From Bacteroidaceae bacterium (lineage in GTDB: Bacteria > Bacteroidota > Bacteroidia > Bacteroidales > Bacteroidaceae): a stretch of 64,000 nucleotides of DNA. Shown piece after piece: positions 34,500 to 44,487 of this stretch. Position 1 is the first letter of the stretch. The number at the start of each line of letters is the position of its first letter. The stretch lies in the NCBI GenBank assembly GCA_017379075.1, contig JAFNXL010000010.1:62001-126000 (forward strand), written 5' to 3'. A program made the position numbers and the translations under genes. Below the pieces are notes generated by a model that worked only from the letters and a program-made list of their open reading frames with translations, had not been told where the DNA came from and did not search any database.

Positions 34500-35783
34500 T
34501 TATCCGAGGAAGCTGAGCAGGATACCTGCAGCCACCGCAGAACCAATCACGCCGGCCACATTGGGACCCATGGCGTGCATGAGCAGGAAGTTGCGGGGAT
34601 CGGCCTTCTGACCTTCTACCTGGCTTACACGAGCGGCCATAGGCACGGCGCTCACACCGGCAGAACCAATCAGCGGATTGATCTTCTCCTTCAGGAACAG
34701 GTTCATGAACTTGGCCAGCAACACACCACCGGCAGAACCTACGCCAAAGGCTACGATACCCACGCAAAGAATGCTGAGGGTCTGGAAGTTCAGGAATGAC
34801 TGGGCTGTGGCAGTGGCTCCAACGGTTACACCGAGGAAGATTACCACGATATTGTTCAGCTCGTTCTGTACGGCCTTGCTCAGACGCTCAACCACACCGC
34901 TCTCCTTCATCAGGTTACCCAGCATCAGACAGCCGATAAGAGAGGCTGCAGAGGGAAGAATGAGCGACACCACGATGGCCACTACAATGGGGAATACGAT
35001 CTTTTCCTTCTTGGTGACGGTGCGCAGCTGCTTCATGCGGATCATACGCTCCTTCTTAGTAGTGAGCGCGCGCATGATGGGGGGCTGGATTACGGGCACC
35101 AGCGCCATGTAAGAGTAGGCGGCCACAGCGATGGGACCCAGCAAGTGGGGAGCCAGCTTGGTGGTAAGGAAGATGGCGGTGGGACCGTCGGCGCCACCGA
35201 TGATACCGATTGACGCGGCCTCATTGGGAAGGAAGCCGAAGATGTCGATCTGTGTTACCAGGAAGGTGGCAAAGATACCGAGCTGTGCGGCAGCACCCAA
35301 GAGCAGGCTCTTGGGGTTGGCAATCAGGGGACCGAAGTCGGTCATCGCACCCACGCCCAGGAAAATGAGACAGGGATAGACACCGGCCTTCACGCCAATG
35401 TAGAGGATATCCAACAGTCCTCCCTCGGCCATGATGTGGCGATAGCTGTGATAATAGGGGCTGTCCGGATTCAGGAACTCATTGTTCCACATCTCGGTGT
35501 GGAACATTCCGGCTCCGGGCAGGTTCGTAAGCACCATACCAAAGGCAATGGGCAAAAGCAACAGGGGTTCATACTCCTTCTTGATGGCAAGATAAAGCAG
35601 GAAACATCCGATGCCCAACATTACGGCATTCTTCCAACCCTCTCCAACGAAGAAGGATGTGATGCCCATATCGTTCCAGAACTTGGCGAGCGCATCGCTC
35701 ATATTGAAGTCTGCCGCCATTGCAGGAGCAGCCATCAAAAGCATAAGTGCCAGAACGCCGAAAAACTTAACACTATTCTTCAT
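34500..35783 (-). CDS. oadB: Methylmalonyl-CoA/oxaloacetate decarboxylase beta subunit (sodium pump)
   Basis: 427 residues, polytopic. The conserved [20 protein letters not shown] and [10 protein letters not shown] regions are the sodium-site loops of OadB/MmdB carboxybiotin decarboxylases. The N-terminus adds a hydrophobic segment ending AMAADF that looks like a cleavable signal, and this is common in Bacteroidetes forms. It decarboxylates carboxybiotin and exports sodium. Last gene of the operon, 6 bases after the carrier gene. Confidence 0.95.
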   Translation of the reverse strand: MKNSVKFFGVLALMLLMAAPAMAADFNMSDALAKFWNDMGITSFFVGEGWKNAVMLGIGCFLLYLAIKKEYEPLLLLPIAFGMVLTNLPGAGMFHTEMWNNEFLNPDSPYYHSYRHIMAEGGLLDILYIGVKAGVYPCLIFLGVGAMTDFGPLIANPKSLLLGAAAQLGIFATFLVTQIDIFGFLPNEAASIGIIGGADGPTAIFLTTKLAPHLLGPIAVAAYSYMALVPVIQPPIMRALTTKKERMIRMKQLRTVTKKEKIVFPIVVAIVVSLILPSAASLIGCLMLGNLMKESGVVERLSKAVQNELNNIVVIFLGVTVGATATAQSFLNFQTLSILCVGIVAFGVGSAGGVLLAKFMNLFLKEKINPLIGSAGVSAVPMAARVSQVEGQKADPRNFLLMHAMGPNVAGVIGSAVAAGILLSFLG

Positions 35784-35789
35784 AATTCA

Positions 35790-36524
35790 TTACGCCATTT
35801 CAACAAGGGCTTCTCCGCTCTGAACCTGAGCGCCCTGCTGTACCAATATTGCTTTTACTGTACCATCGTATTCGGCGGTGATGCTGTTCTCCATCTTCAT
35901 GGCTTCCATCATCACAACGGTATCGCCAGCCTTGATCTGCTGTCCCACCTTCACCAGAATCTGGGTAATGGTTCCGGGCAGCGGAGCGGTTACGGCATTG
36001 GCACCTGCGGGAGCAGCCTTGGGAGCGGGAGCAGCGGCGGGAGCGGGAGCAGCCTTGGGAGCGGCAACGGGAGCGGCGGCAACGGGAGCGGCAACAGCGT
36101 CTGCCTGGAACTCAACCAGCACATCGCCCTGGTTTACGCTCTGGCCTTCTGATACGCTCACAGCCTTAACGGTTCCGTTGGCTTCGGCCACAATGTCATT
36201 GGCCATCTTCATGGCTTCCATTACAACGAGCACATCGCCCTTCTTCACCTTCTGGCCGGCCTTGGCCACAACCTTTGTAATGGTTCCGGGCAGGGGAGCC
36301 ACAACGGTGGTGTCGCTTGCGGGAGCGGCAGCGGCAGGAGCGGCAACGGGAGCGGCGGCAACGCCACCGGCAGGACGGATAACGGGTTTGGGCGCAGGTG
36401 TGCGACCAGGCATTTCAACCTGATAGGTCTTGCCATTAACTGTTACCAGCAAAGAGCCTCCTTCTTCCTCAACAACCTTAGTGGTATAGTTCTTGCCGGC
36501 TATCTTAAACTTAAAATCTTCCAT
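35790..36524 (-). CDS. Biotin carrier protein with two biotinyl domains
   Basis: 244 residues, longer than the ~140-175 residue carriers I expect here. Residues 74-139 form one biotinyl/lipoyl domain with VMEAMKM at 102-107 and residues 177-243 a second with MMEAMKM at 206-211; the Lys in each EAMKM is the biotin site. The linkers are Pro/Ala-rich (46-72 and 141-172), flexible swinging-arm types. It carries the carboxyl group from the alpha to the beta subunit. The duplicated domain would allow two biotins per carrier. Gap of 40 bases to the gamma gene. Confidence 0.93.
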   Translation of the reverse strand: MEDFKFKIAGKNYTTKVVEEEGGSLLVTVNGKTYQVEMPGRTPAPKPVIRPAGGVAAAPVAAPAAAAPASDTTVVAPLPGTITKVVAKAGQKVKKGDVLVVMEAMKMANDIVAEANGTVKAVSVSEGQSVNQGDVLVEFQADAVAAPVAAAPVAAPKAAPAPAAAPAPKAAPAGANAVTAPLPGTITQILVKVGQQIKAGDTVVMMEAMKMENSITAEYDGTVKAILVQQGAQVQSGEALVEMA

Positions 36525-36564
36525 TTTTATATCTTTGGATTTTACTATTAACGATTTATGTTAT

Positions 36565-36900
36565 TTACACACTTGCATTCAACTCGGCATGCCAGAGAGA
36601 GCGCTCGTCATTCTGGATGGTGAGCACACCGCTTTCCTCGTCATGTGCACTGTTGAGATACAGGTAAACGGCAGTAGCCACAGCGGCCATGTCTTCCTCG
36701 TATCCCTCAACCTTCTGTTTGGTATCGTCCTTTGCAGGAGCCTTCTTTGCAGCAGTCTTGGGCTTCACTTCGCTCTTAGCGGCCACATAACTGAAAATCT
36801 GCAGCAGAAGTACCAAAAGGACCAGGATGGAAAACACAGCGCCGAAACCCAGTCCGGTCATCAGCCAAGCCGTTGTCCATTTTGTTGCTAAAATCATCAT
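36565..36900 (-). CDS. OadG-type gamma subunit of decarboxylase sodium pump
   Basis: 111 residues with one membrane helix at about 11-38 (LMTGLGFGAVFSILVLLVLLL), a Lys/Ala-rich stretch and a short C-terminal domain ending in ERSLWHAELNASV. This matches OadG/MmdD, the small subunit that assembles the complex at the membrane. 15 bases after mmdA. Confidence 0.88.
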   Translation of the reverse strand: MMILATKWTTAWLMTGLGFGAVFSILVLLVLLLQIFSYVAAKSEVKPKTAAKKAPAKDDTKQKVEGYEEDMAAVATAVYLYLNSAHDEESGVLTIQNDERSLWHAELNASV

Positions 36901-36915
36901 ATCGCAATAATATTA

Positions 36916-38487
36916 TTAGAGGGGAATATTGCCGTGTTTCTTGGCGGGGTTGGTGAGCTTCTTGTTCTCCAGCTGTGCCAAAGCGCGGATGATGCGGAAA
37001 CGGGTGTTGCGAGGTTCAATCACGTCATCGATATAGCCATATCTTGCCGCATTGTAGGGGTTGGCAAACAGCTTGGTGTATTCGTCTTCCTTCTCCTTTA
37101 CAAATGCCTTTGCCTCTTCAACCTTGCCTTCGTCCTTGAGGGCCTTGGCCTCCTTGGCATAAAGCACAGATGCGGCACCGGCAGCACCCATTACGGCGAT
37201 TTCGGCGGTGGGCCATGCGTAGTTCATGTCGCCACGCAGCTGCTTACAGCTCATCACAATGTGAGAACCGCCATAGCTCTTGCGCAGGGTAACGGTTACC
37301 TTGGGCACGGTACATTCTCCGTAGGCATAGAGCAGCTTGGCTCCGTGCAGGATGACAGCGTTGTACTCCTGTCCAGTTCCGGGAAGGAATCCGGGCACGT
37401 CAACCAAAGTTACGATGGGAATGTTGAAAGCGTCGCAGAAGCGAACGAAACGGGCGCCCTTACGGCTGGCGTTGCAGTCGAGCACACCTGCCAACTGCTT
37501 GGGCTGGTTGGCCACGATACCTACAGACTCGCCGTTGAAGCGGGCGAAGCCCACGATAAGGTTCTTGGCAAAATTGGGCTGCACTTCCATGAACTCGCCA
37601 TTGTCCACGATTCCGGCAATCACCTCGTACATGTCGTAAGGCATGTTGGGGTTCTCGGGAATAATCTCGTTCAGGAAATCTTCCTTGCGGTCAATGGGGT
37701 CTGTGCATTCTACGCGGGGAGCCTTCTCCAGGTTGTTCTGGGGAATGAAGCTGATGAGCTGCTTGATCATGGCCATAGCCTCTTCCTCGGTAGAAGCGGT
37801 GAAATGAGTCACACCAGACTTGGTGGCATGCACGCTGGCACCACCCAACTGCTCCTGGGTTACCACCTCGCCCAAAACGGTCTTCACAACGGCGGGGCCG
37901 GTGAGGAACATGTAAGAGGTGTTCTCCATCATCAAAGTGAAGTCGGTAAGCGCGGGGCTGTAAACGGCACCTCCGGCGCAGGGACCCATAATGGCGGAAA
38001 TCTGGGGAATCACACCGCTGGCCATGATGTTGCGCTGGAAAATCTCGCTATAGCCGGCCAATGCGTTGATACCTTCCTGCAGACGGGCACCACCAGAGTC
38101 GTTCAAACCGATTACGGGAGCACCCACCTTCATGGCGATGTCCATAATCTTGCAAATCTTGCTGGCCAGCATTTCACTCAGCGAACCTGCTGTTACGGTG
38201 AAATCCTGTGCGAAAACATAAACCAGACGGCCGCCGATGGTTCCGCTACCAGTTACCACACCATCGCCCAGATAGTGCTTCTTGTCCATACCGAAGTTTG
38301 TACAACGGTGCTGAACGAACATGTCCATTTCTTCGAAACTTCCGTCATCGAGCAACATGGCGATGCGTTCGCGGGCGGTGTACTTACCTTTCTCGTGCTG
38401 CTTGGCAATAGCCTTCTCACCACCACCAAGACGAGCCTTGACACGGAGTTCTACCAACTCCTTGATCTTTTCTGTTTGAGTACTCAT
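36916..38487 (-). CDS. mmdA: Methylmalonyl-CoA decarboxylase alpha (carboxyltransferase) subunit
   Basis: 523 residues from the Met at 38487 ([20 protein letters not shown]); upstream frame to 38568 covers the promoter. Features of the acyl-CoA carboxyltransferase family: [27 protein letters not shown], and the C-terminal RRLR-type fold with [10 protein letters not shown]. It moves CO2 from methylmalonyl-CoA to biotin on the carrier. The methylmalonyl-CoA epimerase gene that I would expect upstream in this lineage is not present here. Confidence 0.93.
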   Translation of the reverse strand: MSTQTEKIKELVELRVKARLGGGEKAIAKQHEKGKYTARERIAMLLDDGSFEEMDMFVQHRCTNFGMDKKHYLGDGVVTGSGTIGGRLVYVFAQDFTVTAGSLSEMLASKICKIMDIAMKVGAPVIGLNDSGGARLQEGINALAGYSEIFQRNIMASGVIPQISAIMGPCAGGAVYSPALTDFTLMMENTSYMFLTGPAVVKTVLGEVVTQEQLGGASVHATKSGVTHFTASTEEEAMAMIKQLISFIPQNNLEKAPRVECTDPIDRKEDFLNEIIPENPNMPYDMYEVIAGIVDNGEFMEVQPNFAKNLIVGFARFNGESVGIVANQPKQLAGVLDCNASRKGARFVRFCDAFNIPIVTLVDVPGFLPGTGQEYNAVILHGAKLLYAYGECTVPKVTVTLRKSYGGSHIVMSCKQLRGDMNYAWPTAEIAVMGAAGAASVLYAKEAKALKDEGKVEEAKAFVKEKEDEYTKLFANPYNAARYGYIDDVIEPRNTRFRIIRALAQLENKKLTNPAKKHGNIPL

Positions 38488-38537
38488 TTTTTTATGAATA
38501 ATATGAATAATTATTGCATTTTTTAGGAATTCACGGG

Positions 38538-38545
38538 CAAAGTTA
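38538..38545 (-). promoter_or_regulatory. -7 box (TAACTTTG) of mmd operon
   Basis: Minus-strand TAACTTTG about 50 bases before the mmdA ATG. Confidence 0.6.
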
Positions 38546-39000
38546 GCAATAAAAAACATTTGCCACACCTTTTTTATAAAAAAAAGTTAAAGCCTATACG
38601 AAAAATCCGCACAAAGGGGGATGATGCACGCTTATATCGGACAAAGGCAGACAGAAAAAGTGGTTCAAGACGAATCTCAAACCACTTTCAGATTAAAACA
38701 TCTTCCTGTTCTCCCTTGCAGGGGACCATGGAATGATGTCCGGCCTTAATCTATACATAAACAATCTTCAGGCCTTAACAAACTAACACCATGAAAAACC
38801 GAAACAAAATTACTCGATTTCGTTTCAAATTAAAAGCAAAACGGAAGAAAAACTTACTTTTTGCAAAATTTATTGACATAAATCAATTATTTAGGCATTT
38901 TAATTGCGGAAATGGCAGCAAAAAGGGCAAAACAATAAAAACACCAACCACCACAAGTTCCAAAATGGGCATATAACTTGTGAAAAAAAAGAAAATGCCG

Positions 39001-39008
39001 TAACTTTG
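39001..39008 (+). promoter_or_regulatory. -7 box (TAACTTTG) of MATE gene
   Basis: TAACTTTG followed by GCAACC; TTG around 38978 is near the expected -33 position. About 58 bases upstream of the MATE ATG. Confidence 0.6.
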
Positions 39009-39066
39009 CAACCGCAAAACTGCAATTAAAGAAGACACATTAATAACATTCTGAATATTAAGCTTC

Positions 39067-40443
39067 ATGGATAACGTAAAACCCCACGTCCCAACGGAGT
39101 TAGGCACAGAAAAGGTGTTCACCCTGCTTGTCCGCTATGCCGTACCCGCCATCATTGCCATGGCGGCCGCCTCTACATACAATATCATTGACAGCATTTT
39201 CGTGGGGCAAGGCGTGGGCGACATGGCCATCAGCGGAATGGCTGTGGCCAGTCCGTTCATGAACCTGTCCACCGCACTTGGCGCAATGGTCGGTGTGGGA
39301 GCGAGCACCGTCATCAGTGTCCGTTTGGGCCAGGGGAAATATGAAACGGCGCAACAGGTCCTTGGCAATACCATCAGCCTGAACGTCATCATCGGCATTC
39401 TCTTCACAGCCATCTGCCTTCCGCTCCTGGACCCCATCCTGATGCTCTTCGGTGCCAGCGAAGCCACGCTGCCTTATGCCCGCGACTATATGCGTGTCAT
39501 TCTCATCGGCAACATGATCACGCACAGTTATTTTGGTCTGAATGCCGTATTGCGCAGCGCCGGACATCCCAGAACCGCCATGTACTGCACCTTTCTCACC
39601 ATTATCCTCAATACAATTCTTGACCCCCTGTTCATCTTCACGTTCAAGTGGGGCATAGAGGGTGCGGCCTGGGCCACAATCCTTTCACAGGCCGTTTCTT
39701 TGGGTGTCCAGCTGAAACTTTTCAGCCGTAAAAGCGAGCTTCTGCATCTGCGTCGCGGCATCTACAAACTGAGGGCGGACATTGTGCGTCAGACACTGGC
39801 CATCGGTCTGAGTCCCTTCCTTGTAAACTCATGCAGCTGTCTGGTTGTACTCATCTGCAACAACAGGCTTCTGCAGTTTGGCGGAGACATGGCCATCGGA
39901 GCATACGGAATAGTGAACCGTGTATTGTTCTTCTTTATCACCATTGTCATCGGACTCATCCAGGGCATGCAGCCCATTGTAGGCTACAACTGGGGCGCGC
40001 ACCTCAACAACCGCGTCTGGGCTGTCCTGCGCTATGGCATGATAGGCGGAAGCATCATCACCACCTGTGCGTTCCTTGTTGCCGAACTCATACCCGGAGT
40101 TGTGGTACAGGCTTTTGGCGCAGGCCCCGAGCTTACATCCCTCTCGGAACACGGATTCCGCATCATTGCCGCCTTGTTCCCCATTGTGGGCATACAGATG
40201 GTCATCGGCAACTTCTTCCAGAGCATTGGACATGCAGGAAAGAGCATCTTCCTCAGCCTCACCCGACAGCTCCTGTTCCTCATCCCCCTACTCGCCCTTT
40301 TGCCCGAATGGTGGGGACTCGACGGCGTGTTCTGGGCCATGCCGGCATCGGACATCATCAGTTTCTTTGTGGCTTGCGGCATGCTGGTGTGGCAGATGAA
40401 GCACATCAAGGCACATACCCCCACTGAAAAGGCCAAAGGATGA
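39067..40443 (+). CDS. MATE family efflux transporter
   Basis: 458 residues with 12 predicted membrane helices. Family features: VRYAVPAIIAMAAASTYNII near the start, SIFVGQGVGDMAISGMAV in the first half and GLIQGMQPIVGYNWGA in the second half. MATE proteins export drugs or metabolites using Na or H gradients; a specific substrate cannot be assigned. Its TGA stop overlaps the next ATG by 4 bases. Confidence 0.93.
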   Translation: MDNVKPHVPTELGTEKVFTLLVRYAVPAIIAMAAASTYNIIDSIFVGQGVGDMAISGMAVASPFMNLSTALGAMVGVGASTVISVRLGQGKYETAQQVLGNTISLNVIIGILFTAICLPLLDPILMLFGASEATLPYARDYMRVILIGNMITHSYFGLNAVLRSAGHPRTAMYCTFLTIILNTILDPLFIFTFKWGIEGAAWATILSQAVSLGVQLKLFSRKSELLHLRRGIYKLRADIVRQTLAIGLSPFLVNSCSCLVVLICNNRLLQFGGDMAIGAYGIVNRVLFFFITIVIGLIQGMQPIVGYNWGAHLNNRVWAVLRYGMIGGSIITTCAFLVAELIPGVVVQAFGAGPELTSLSEHGFRIIAALFPIVGIQMVIGNFFQSIGHAGKSIFLSLTRQLLFLIPLLALLPEWWGLDGVFWAMPASDIISFFVACGMLVWQMKHIKAHTPTEKAKG

Positions 40444-40925
40444 AACGAATAGGACTGCTCAGCGACACGCACGCCTATTGGGACGCGCGATACACCAAAT
40501 ATTTTTCTGAATGTGATGAGATTTGGCATGCCGGAGACATCGGCTCCATGGACATCATCACCCAACTGGAAGAGATTTGTCCCGTCCGTGCCGTAACAGG
40601 CAACATAGACGGTGGCGAACTGTGCCGGTGCTTCCCAAAAGTGTTACGATGGCAATGCGAAGAGGCTGACGTTATGATGACGCATATCGGAGGCTATCCC
40701 GGACGGTACGACGTCCGCATCAGGCAACAACTGATGCAGAACCCGCCCGACCTTTTCATCAGCGGCCACAGCCATATCCTGAAAGTGCTGTATGACAAAA
40801 GCCTCTCCCTTCTGCACATCAACCCCGGAGCTGCCGGCATACAAGGCTGGCAACAAGTACGCACACTGGTGCGCTTTACGGTAGAAGGGAAAAACTTTAA
40901 AGATTTGGAAGTGATAGAACTGTAA
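40440..40925 (+). CDS. YfcE-type metallophosphoesterase
   Basis: 161 residues. Metal ligands: LLSDTHAYWD near the start (DxH), the AGD motif in IWHAGDIGS, GNIDG (GNxD) and GHSH near residue 108. This is the small calcineurin-like family with YfcE, probably a phosphodiesterase. Its ATG overlaps the MATE stop, so it is co-translated with the transporter. Confidence 0.92.
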   Translation: MKRIGLLSDTHAYWDARYTKYFSECDEIWHAGDIGSMDIITQLEEICPVRAVTGNIDGGELCRCFPKVLRWQCEEADVMMTHIGGYPGRYDVRIRQQLMQNPPDLFISGHSHILKVLYDKSLSLLHINPGAAGIQGWQQVRTLVRFTVEGKNFKDLEVIEL

Positions 40926-40977
40926 TACGCCGAACGAGAGCAGGTTCGCATTGCGAAATGCAAAAATACAAAACTGT

Positions 40978-41805
40978 TTACTTCGCGCCACTCTCCACCA
41001 AGAACCAGGGATTCAGCAAATCCTCCTTGTTGTATTTGAGCGGACAGCCCGTTTCCGCATTTATCACAGAACAACCGGATGCACGGGCAATGGCGTCACC
41101 GGCTGCCGTGTCCCACTCCATCGTAGGCGCATAACGGGGATAAGCATCAGCCGCGCCCTCCGCCACCATACATATCTTTATACTGCTTCCGCTGCTAAGC
41201 AGTTCCACCTTGCCATGAAGGCGCTGCATTTCATCCACATAAGCTTGTGTGTCGGCACTCATGTGCGAGCGGGATGCCACCACCACAAAAGATTCGCGGA
41301 CAGGCATTTCCAGCGGAAGCCGCTTTCCCGCAGAAAGGATTTCCTCCACATCGGGGAACGTTTCTCCACAGGTTACGGTTGCCTTGAAAGCACCGTCCTC
41401 ACTTCCCCAATACAGAAGGTCTTTGGCCGGCACATAAATGACACCCATGACGGGAATCTGATTCTTGACCAATGCGATATTGACGGTGAACTCACCATTC
41501 TTCTTTATAAATTCCTTGGTGCCGTCCAACGGATCCACCACCCACAGACAATCCCAGGCACTTCTTTCCTCGTAGGGCAAATGACGGCCTTCCTCGCTCA
41601 ACACCGGTATGCCGGTTGGCTCCAAAAAGCCCATTATACGGCAATGCGCGGCCTTGTCGGCCAATGTCAGCGGACTGTTATCCGCCTTCTTCTCTATTCC
41701 GAAATCCTGCTTGGGGTCATTATAAATTTGTATAATGTCGCGTCCGGCCTGCAAAGCCGCAACGATTGCTGTCTTTAAAAGATTTTGTGTATTATTCATC
41801 GTCAT
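40978..41805 (-). CDS. cysQ: 3'(2'),5'-bisphosphate nucleotidase (CysQ)
   Basis: 275 residues. Lithium-sensitive phosphatase motifs: WVVDPLDGTKEF and MEWDTAAGDAIA. It hydrolyses PAP to AMP during sulfate assimilation and RNA turnover. Its ATG overlaps the stop of the C10 protease by 4 bases, making it the last gene of ruvA-C10 protease-cysQ. Start could also be the Met two residues later. Confidence 0.93.
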   Translation of the reverse strand: MTMNNTQNLLKTAIVAALQAGRDIIQIYNDPKQDFGIEKKADNSPLTLADKAAHCRIMGFLEPTGIPVLSEEGRHLPYEERSAWDCLWVVDPLDGTKEFIKKNGEFTVNIALVKNQIPVMGVIYVPAKDLLYWGSEDGAFKATVTCGETFPDVEEILSAGKRLPLEMPVRESFVVVASRSHMSADTQAYVDEMQRLHGKVELLSSGSSIKICMVAEGAADAYPRYAPTMEWDTAAGDAIARASGCSVINAETGCPLKYNKEDLLNPWFLVESGAK

Positions 41806-43748
41806 TTCATTATTATCTTTTTATTTTTCCTGTTGTCTCCCTGGCGTATGACAAGCCCTTTGGATGTTGTACCTTCTGGCAGCCTGCGCCCTCCCATGTC
41901 ATAATATTTCGCATTTCCACCTTCTGCCTCCACCTTGCCGACAGAAGTGCCTGGCTCCACTACATGAATCGTCTTGAGCGGTTCTTCCGAGAGCCACACC
42001 AGGCTGTCCGTAAAGAGATTGCCCTCATAGGCAACCCGCAGATGATACGGTCCGGAGGCTACTCCCACCCAAGTCCGATTGAATTGCCTAACAGTCTCTT
42101 CACCATCGGACAAGGTGAGGCCCTGGTATTGGATAATGCGCAAGTCATTCGGATTGTCTTCGGGAGAAAGTACCACATAGAACCTGCCGCAGAACTCGGC
42201 ACGATGGCAACGCAAGCCAATGGAGAAAGGTGGCTTTGTGGCACGGACAATGGTGTCTGGGAAATCATAGTCTTCCAACGTCAGATAGGCCGACGCCAAT
42301 TCATTGGCACACAGATGCACACTGTCTTTCCCCACATTGAGCATCAGGTAATTGGGGGTTCCCACGCTTGTCCTTGCCTCTTCCCAATTTCCCTGCCCTT
42401 CCTCAAAGCAGGGAACCACACGATAGGTTCCCTCTTCCGTATTGGCTGGCAGCACAAAAGAGAGGGTGTCGGTGTAGGCAATTCCATCGTTATCCAAGAA
42501 TTGGAACTCATGAGGATATTCTGCCAACGAGGTTACAACTTTGTCATTTTTTTTCAGCAACAACGCCACCTTTCCCTGATGATAGTTCCATCCCACATTA
42601 GCCAAATAAGACGTGATAACGCTTAACGTATCCGCAAGCAATCCTTTGCTACGGACGGCCTCTATGTGGGAGAAACCAAACGAATGACGTTCCGTCTGCA
42701 TTTCCGGGGAAGAGAGCGGCGGCTGTATGCCGATGGTCATATACTGCAGAAGGTTCATTCCACCTTCAGGATTGTTTTCATCATACCATTCCGGCTGTTT
42801 GGGCGTCAGATACGGCAAGTAATAGTATCCGTCCACCTCGCCGGACATACCCAAGTTCAGATGAAACAGTCCCTGCTCATCGTAACCGTCGCAGCAAAAC
42901 GCATGAGAAAGAGAGGGCGACTGGGCAGACATCAGCACTGGCCTTCCCTCGGCCAATTCCCTTTTCAGCATCAGCTCCCATTCGGAATAGGTATAGAAAT
43001 CGCGGTAACACATCTGCATTCCCTTGTCATAACCGAAAAAACCGGCCAATGCCTGGGGTTGCCGAATGGAATAGGCGCCACTTGCATCCACACCATATTG
43101 CATGTTCACCAAAATGCCGCAATCGCGCAACAAGGATGCCACCGCCATCAGTTCCGCTGAAGAATATCTGCCTTCTTCATAGACATCCAACATTTGTTCA
43201 AAATCATACCCCCCAGCAGGAAACTCCGCCGTCAGCGTTTGCCCGCAACCTACGGAGTCGGTATAGGTATAAGTTCCGTTTCCCTGCGCAAAACGATGAT
43301 ACCTAATCACTTGCGCCATGGCATGCGCCACGCATCCAACGGCACAATTCTCACCATCTATCTGCGGAGCAAGCGTATTGTAAGGCGCAAACTGATGCCA
43401 CAGGTCGGTCAATAAAGGCTCCACCCGTTCTGGATAGGCCGCCATGTTCATGGTATAGTTCCTTGCCGGAATACGTTCCGAACGCTCGTAACATTCCAGT
43501 ATCCACCTGAATGTGGGATGTTCCATAGCCTTTGCGATATTACATTCCGGAACCCGCGCCAAGACACGAGGCCCAAATGCCGAGGTATTGAGCAACTCAA
43601 AACCTTTACGGGGAGAAAGTTCCCTTACCATCAGTTTTCCTTTTCCTGGCACAAGGGTTGGTTGTGCATGGAGAGGCATTGCTGCCATCAAGCACAGCAG
43701 CCAAAGGCAGGAGAACAGGCTATGTTTTAATGATAAAAGTTTCATCAA
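41802..43748 (-). CDS. Secreted C10 (streptopain/interpain-type) cysteine protease with possible T9SS-type C-terminal domain
   Basis: 648 residues with a signal peptide (about 1-29, ending PLHAQ). The catalytic Cys lies in GCVAHAMAQ near residue 139, and the catalytic His in SHAFCCDGYDE near 275; the following NLGM replaces the usual N-W-G-W, so the active-site Trp is missing. A long beta-rich middle and the tail AKYYDMGGRRLPEG... ending KKIIMK resemble the Prevotella C-terminal sorting domains. The protease degrades extracellular proteins in relatives; activity here needs testing because of the altered motif. It lies between ruvA and cysQ, an unusual place for a secreted enzyme. Confidence 0.85.
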   Translation of the reverse strand: MMKLLSLKHSLFSCLWLLCLMAAMPLHAQPTLVPGKGKLMVRELSPRKGFELLNTSAFGPRVLARVPECNIAKAMEHPTFRWILECYERSERIPARNYTMNMAAYPERVEPLLTDLWHQFAPYNTLAPQIDGENCAVGCVAHAMAQVIRYHRFAQGNGTYTYTDSVGCGQTLTAEFPAGGYDFEQMLDVYEEGRYSSAELMAVASLLRDCGILVNMQYGVDASGAYSIRQPQALAGFFGYDKGMQMCYRDFYTYSEWELMLKRELAEGRPVLMSAQSPSLSHAFCCDGYDEQGLFHLNLGMSGEVDGYYYLPYLTPKQPEWYDENNPEGGMNLLQYMTIGIQPPLSSPEMQTERHSFGFSHIEAVRSKGLLADTLSVITSYLANVGWNYHQGKVALLLKKNDKVVTSLAEYPHEFQFLDNDGIAYTDTLSFVLPANTEEGTYRVVPCFEEGQGNWEEARTSVGTPNYLMLNVGKDSVHLCANELASAYLTLEDYDFPDTIVRATKPPFSIGLRCHRAEFCGRFYVVLSPEDNPNDLRIIQYQGLTLSDGEETVRQFNRTWVGVASGPYHLRVAYEGNLFTDSLVWLSEEPLKTIHVVEPGTSVGKVEAEGGNAKYYDMGGRRLPEGTTSKGLVIRQGDNRKNKKIIMK

Positions 43749-43757
43749 TTCCCGTTA

Positions 43758-44363
43758 TCAAAGCATTTTCAAGGCCAGCTTGATTACGCGCTCAACAGGA
43801 GCCTGGGGTTCCTGACGTAAAATCTGCTGTGCCACCTTATGCGAAGGAGCAGGACTGAAGCCCAACATGGTAAGCGCTGACACCGCTTCCTCCAACACCT
43901 CCGCATTCACTCCCGGCGATGCGGCAGACGAAGCCGAAGGAGCGGCAGAAGCGTCAATTCCCAATGAACCAATCTTATCCCGCAAATCCACGATGATTCG
44001 CTGGGCGGCCTTGGGGCCGATTCCCTTTATCTGCTTCAGCATCTTGTCGTTACCCTCGCTGATGACATTGCACAATTCCGCTGTGGTCATTGCGCTCAGT
44101 ATCATTCTGGCTGTACCGGCTCCGATGCCGCTCACACTGATCAAGAGCATGAAAAGGGAACGCTCTGCCGTGGTGCTGAACCCCCACAACTGGAAAGCAT
44201 CCTCGCGAATGGCCTCATAGATCCACACCTTCACTTCGTCCTTTCCTTGCAATGCCGCATAAGTGTTGAGGGATATGTTCACTCCATACCCCACCCCACC
44301 ACAGTCTACCACAGCCATTGCAGGGGTGAGTTCGGACAAACGGCCACGTAAGTATTCTATCAT
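43758..44363 (-). CDS. ruvA: Holliday junction branch-migration protein RuvA
   Basis: 201 residues, typical length. N-terminal OB fold with [27 protein letters not shown], helix-hairpin-helix ([17 protein letters not shown] and [16 protein letters not shown]), flexible linker and the C-terminal RuvB-binding domain. It recognises Holliday junctions. A -7 box TATCTTTG (minus, 44400-44393) is just upstream. Adjacent and divergent to sprA, as in several Bacteroidetes. Confidence 0.97.
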   Translation of the reverse strand: MIEYLRGRLSELTPAMAVVDCGGVGYGVNISLNTYAALQGKDEVKVWIYEAIREDAFQLWGFSTTAERSLFMLLISVSGIGAGTARMILSAMTTAELCNVISEGNDKMLKQIKGIGPKAAQRIIVDLRDKIGSLGIDASAAPSASSAASPGVNAEVLEEAVSALTMLGFSPAPSHKVAQQILRQEPQAPVERVIKLALKML

Positions 44364-44392
44364 AATTCTTTCTTTTCAAGTGTTTGTTGGGA

Positions 44393-44400
44393 CAAAGATA
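44393..44400 (-). promoter_or_regulatory. -7 box (TATCTTTG) of ruvA operon
   Basis: Minus-strand TATCTTTG 30 bases upstream of the ruvA ATG at 44363; sprA transcription runs the other way. Confidence 0.5.
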
Positions 44401-44487
44401 GTCAATTTTGGGGAAAATATTGGCCGTAGCATTAAAAAAAGAGGAAAAGTGATATAATAAATTCCCGTCGCACTCGTTATATATATC

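Larger units (their letters stand above)
38488..39066. other. Gap between mmdA and MATE gene
   Basis: 579 bases, divergent promoters at both ends. It contains the mmdA -7 box (38538-38545), a hairpin with AAAGTGGTT/AAACCACTTT arms (about 38657-38687), a GC-rich segment near 38710 and an A-rich stretch before the MATE promoter at 39001. A 61-codon frame at 38791-38976 encodes a Lys-rich peptide without features and is not accepted as a gene. No known riboswitch was recognised. Confidence 0.6.

Noticed and set aside
38569..38780. Possible riboswitch or structured leader upstream of mmdA
   Set aside because: Only a simple hairpin was found; no cobalamin-box or other known riboswitch core could be read, and the hairpin lies beyond the mmdA promoter.
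38791..38976. 61-codon Lys-rich frame between mmdA and the MATE gene
   Set aside because: No recognisable family, A-rich composition gives Lys codons by chance, and no promoter or ribosome site of note.
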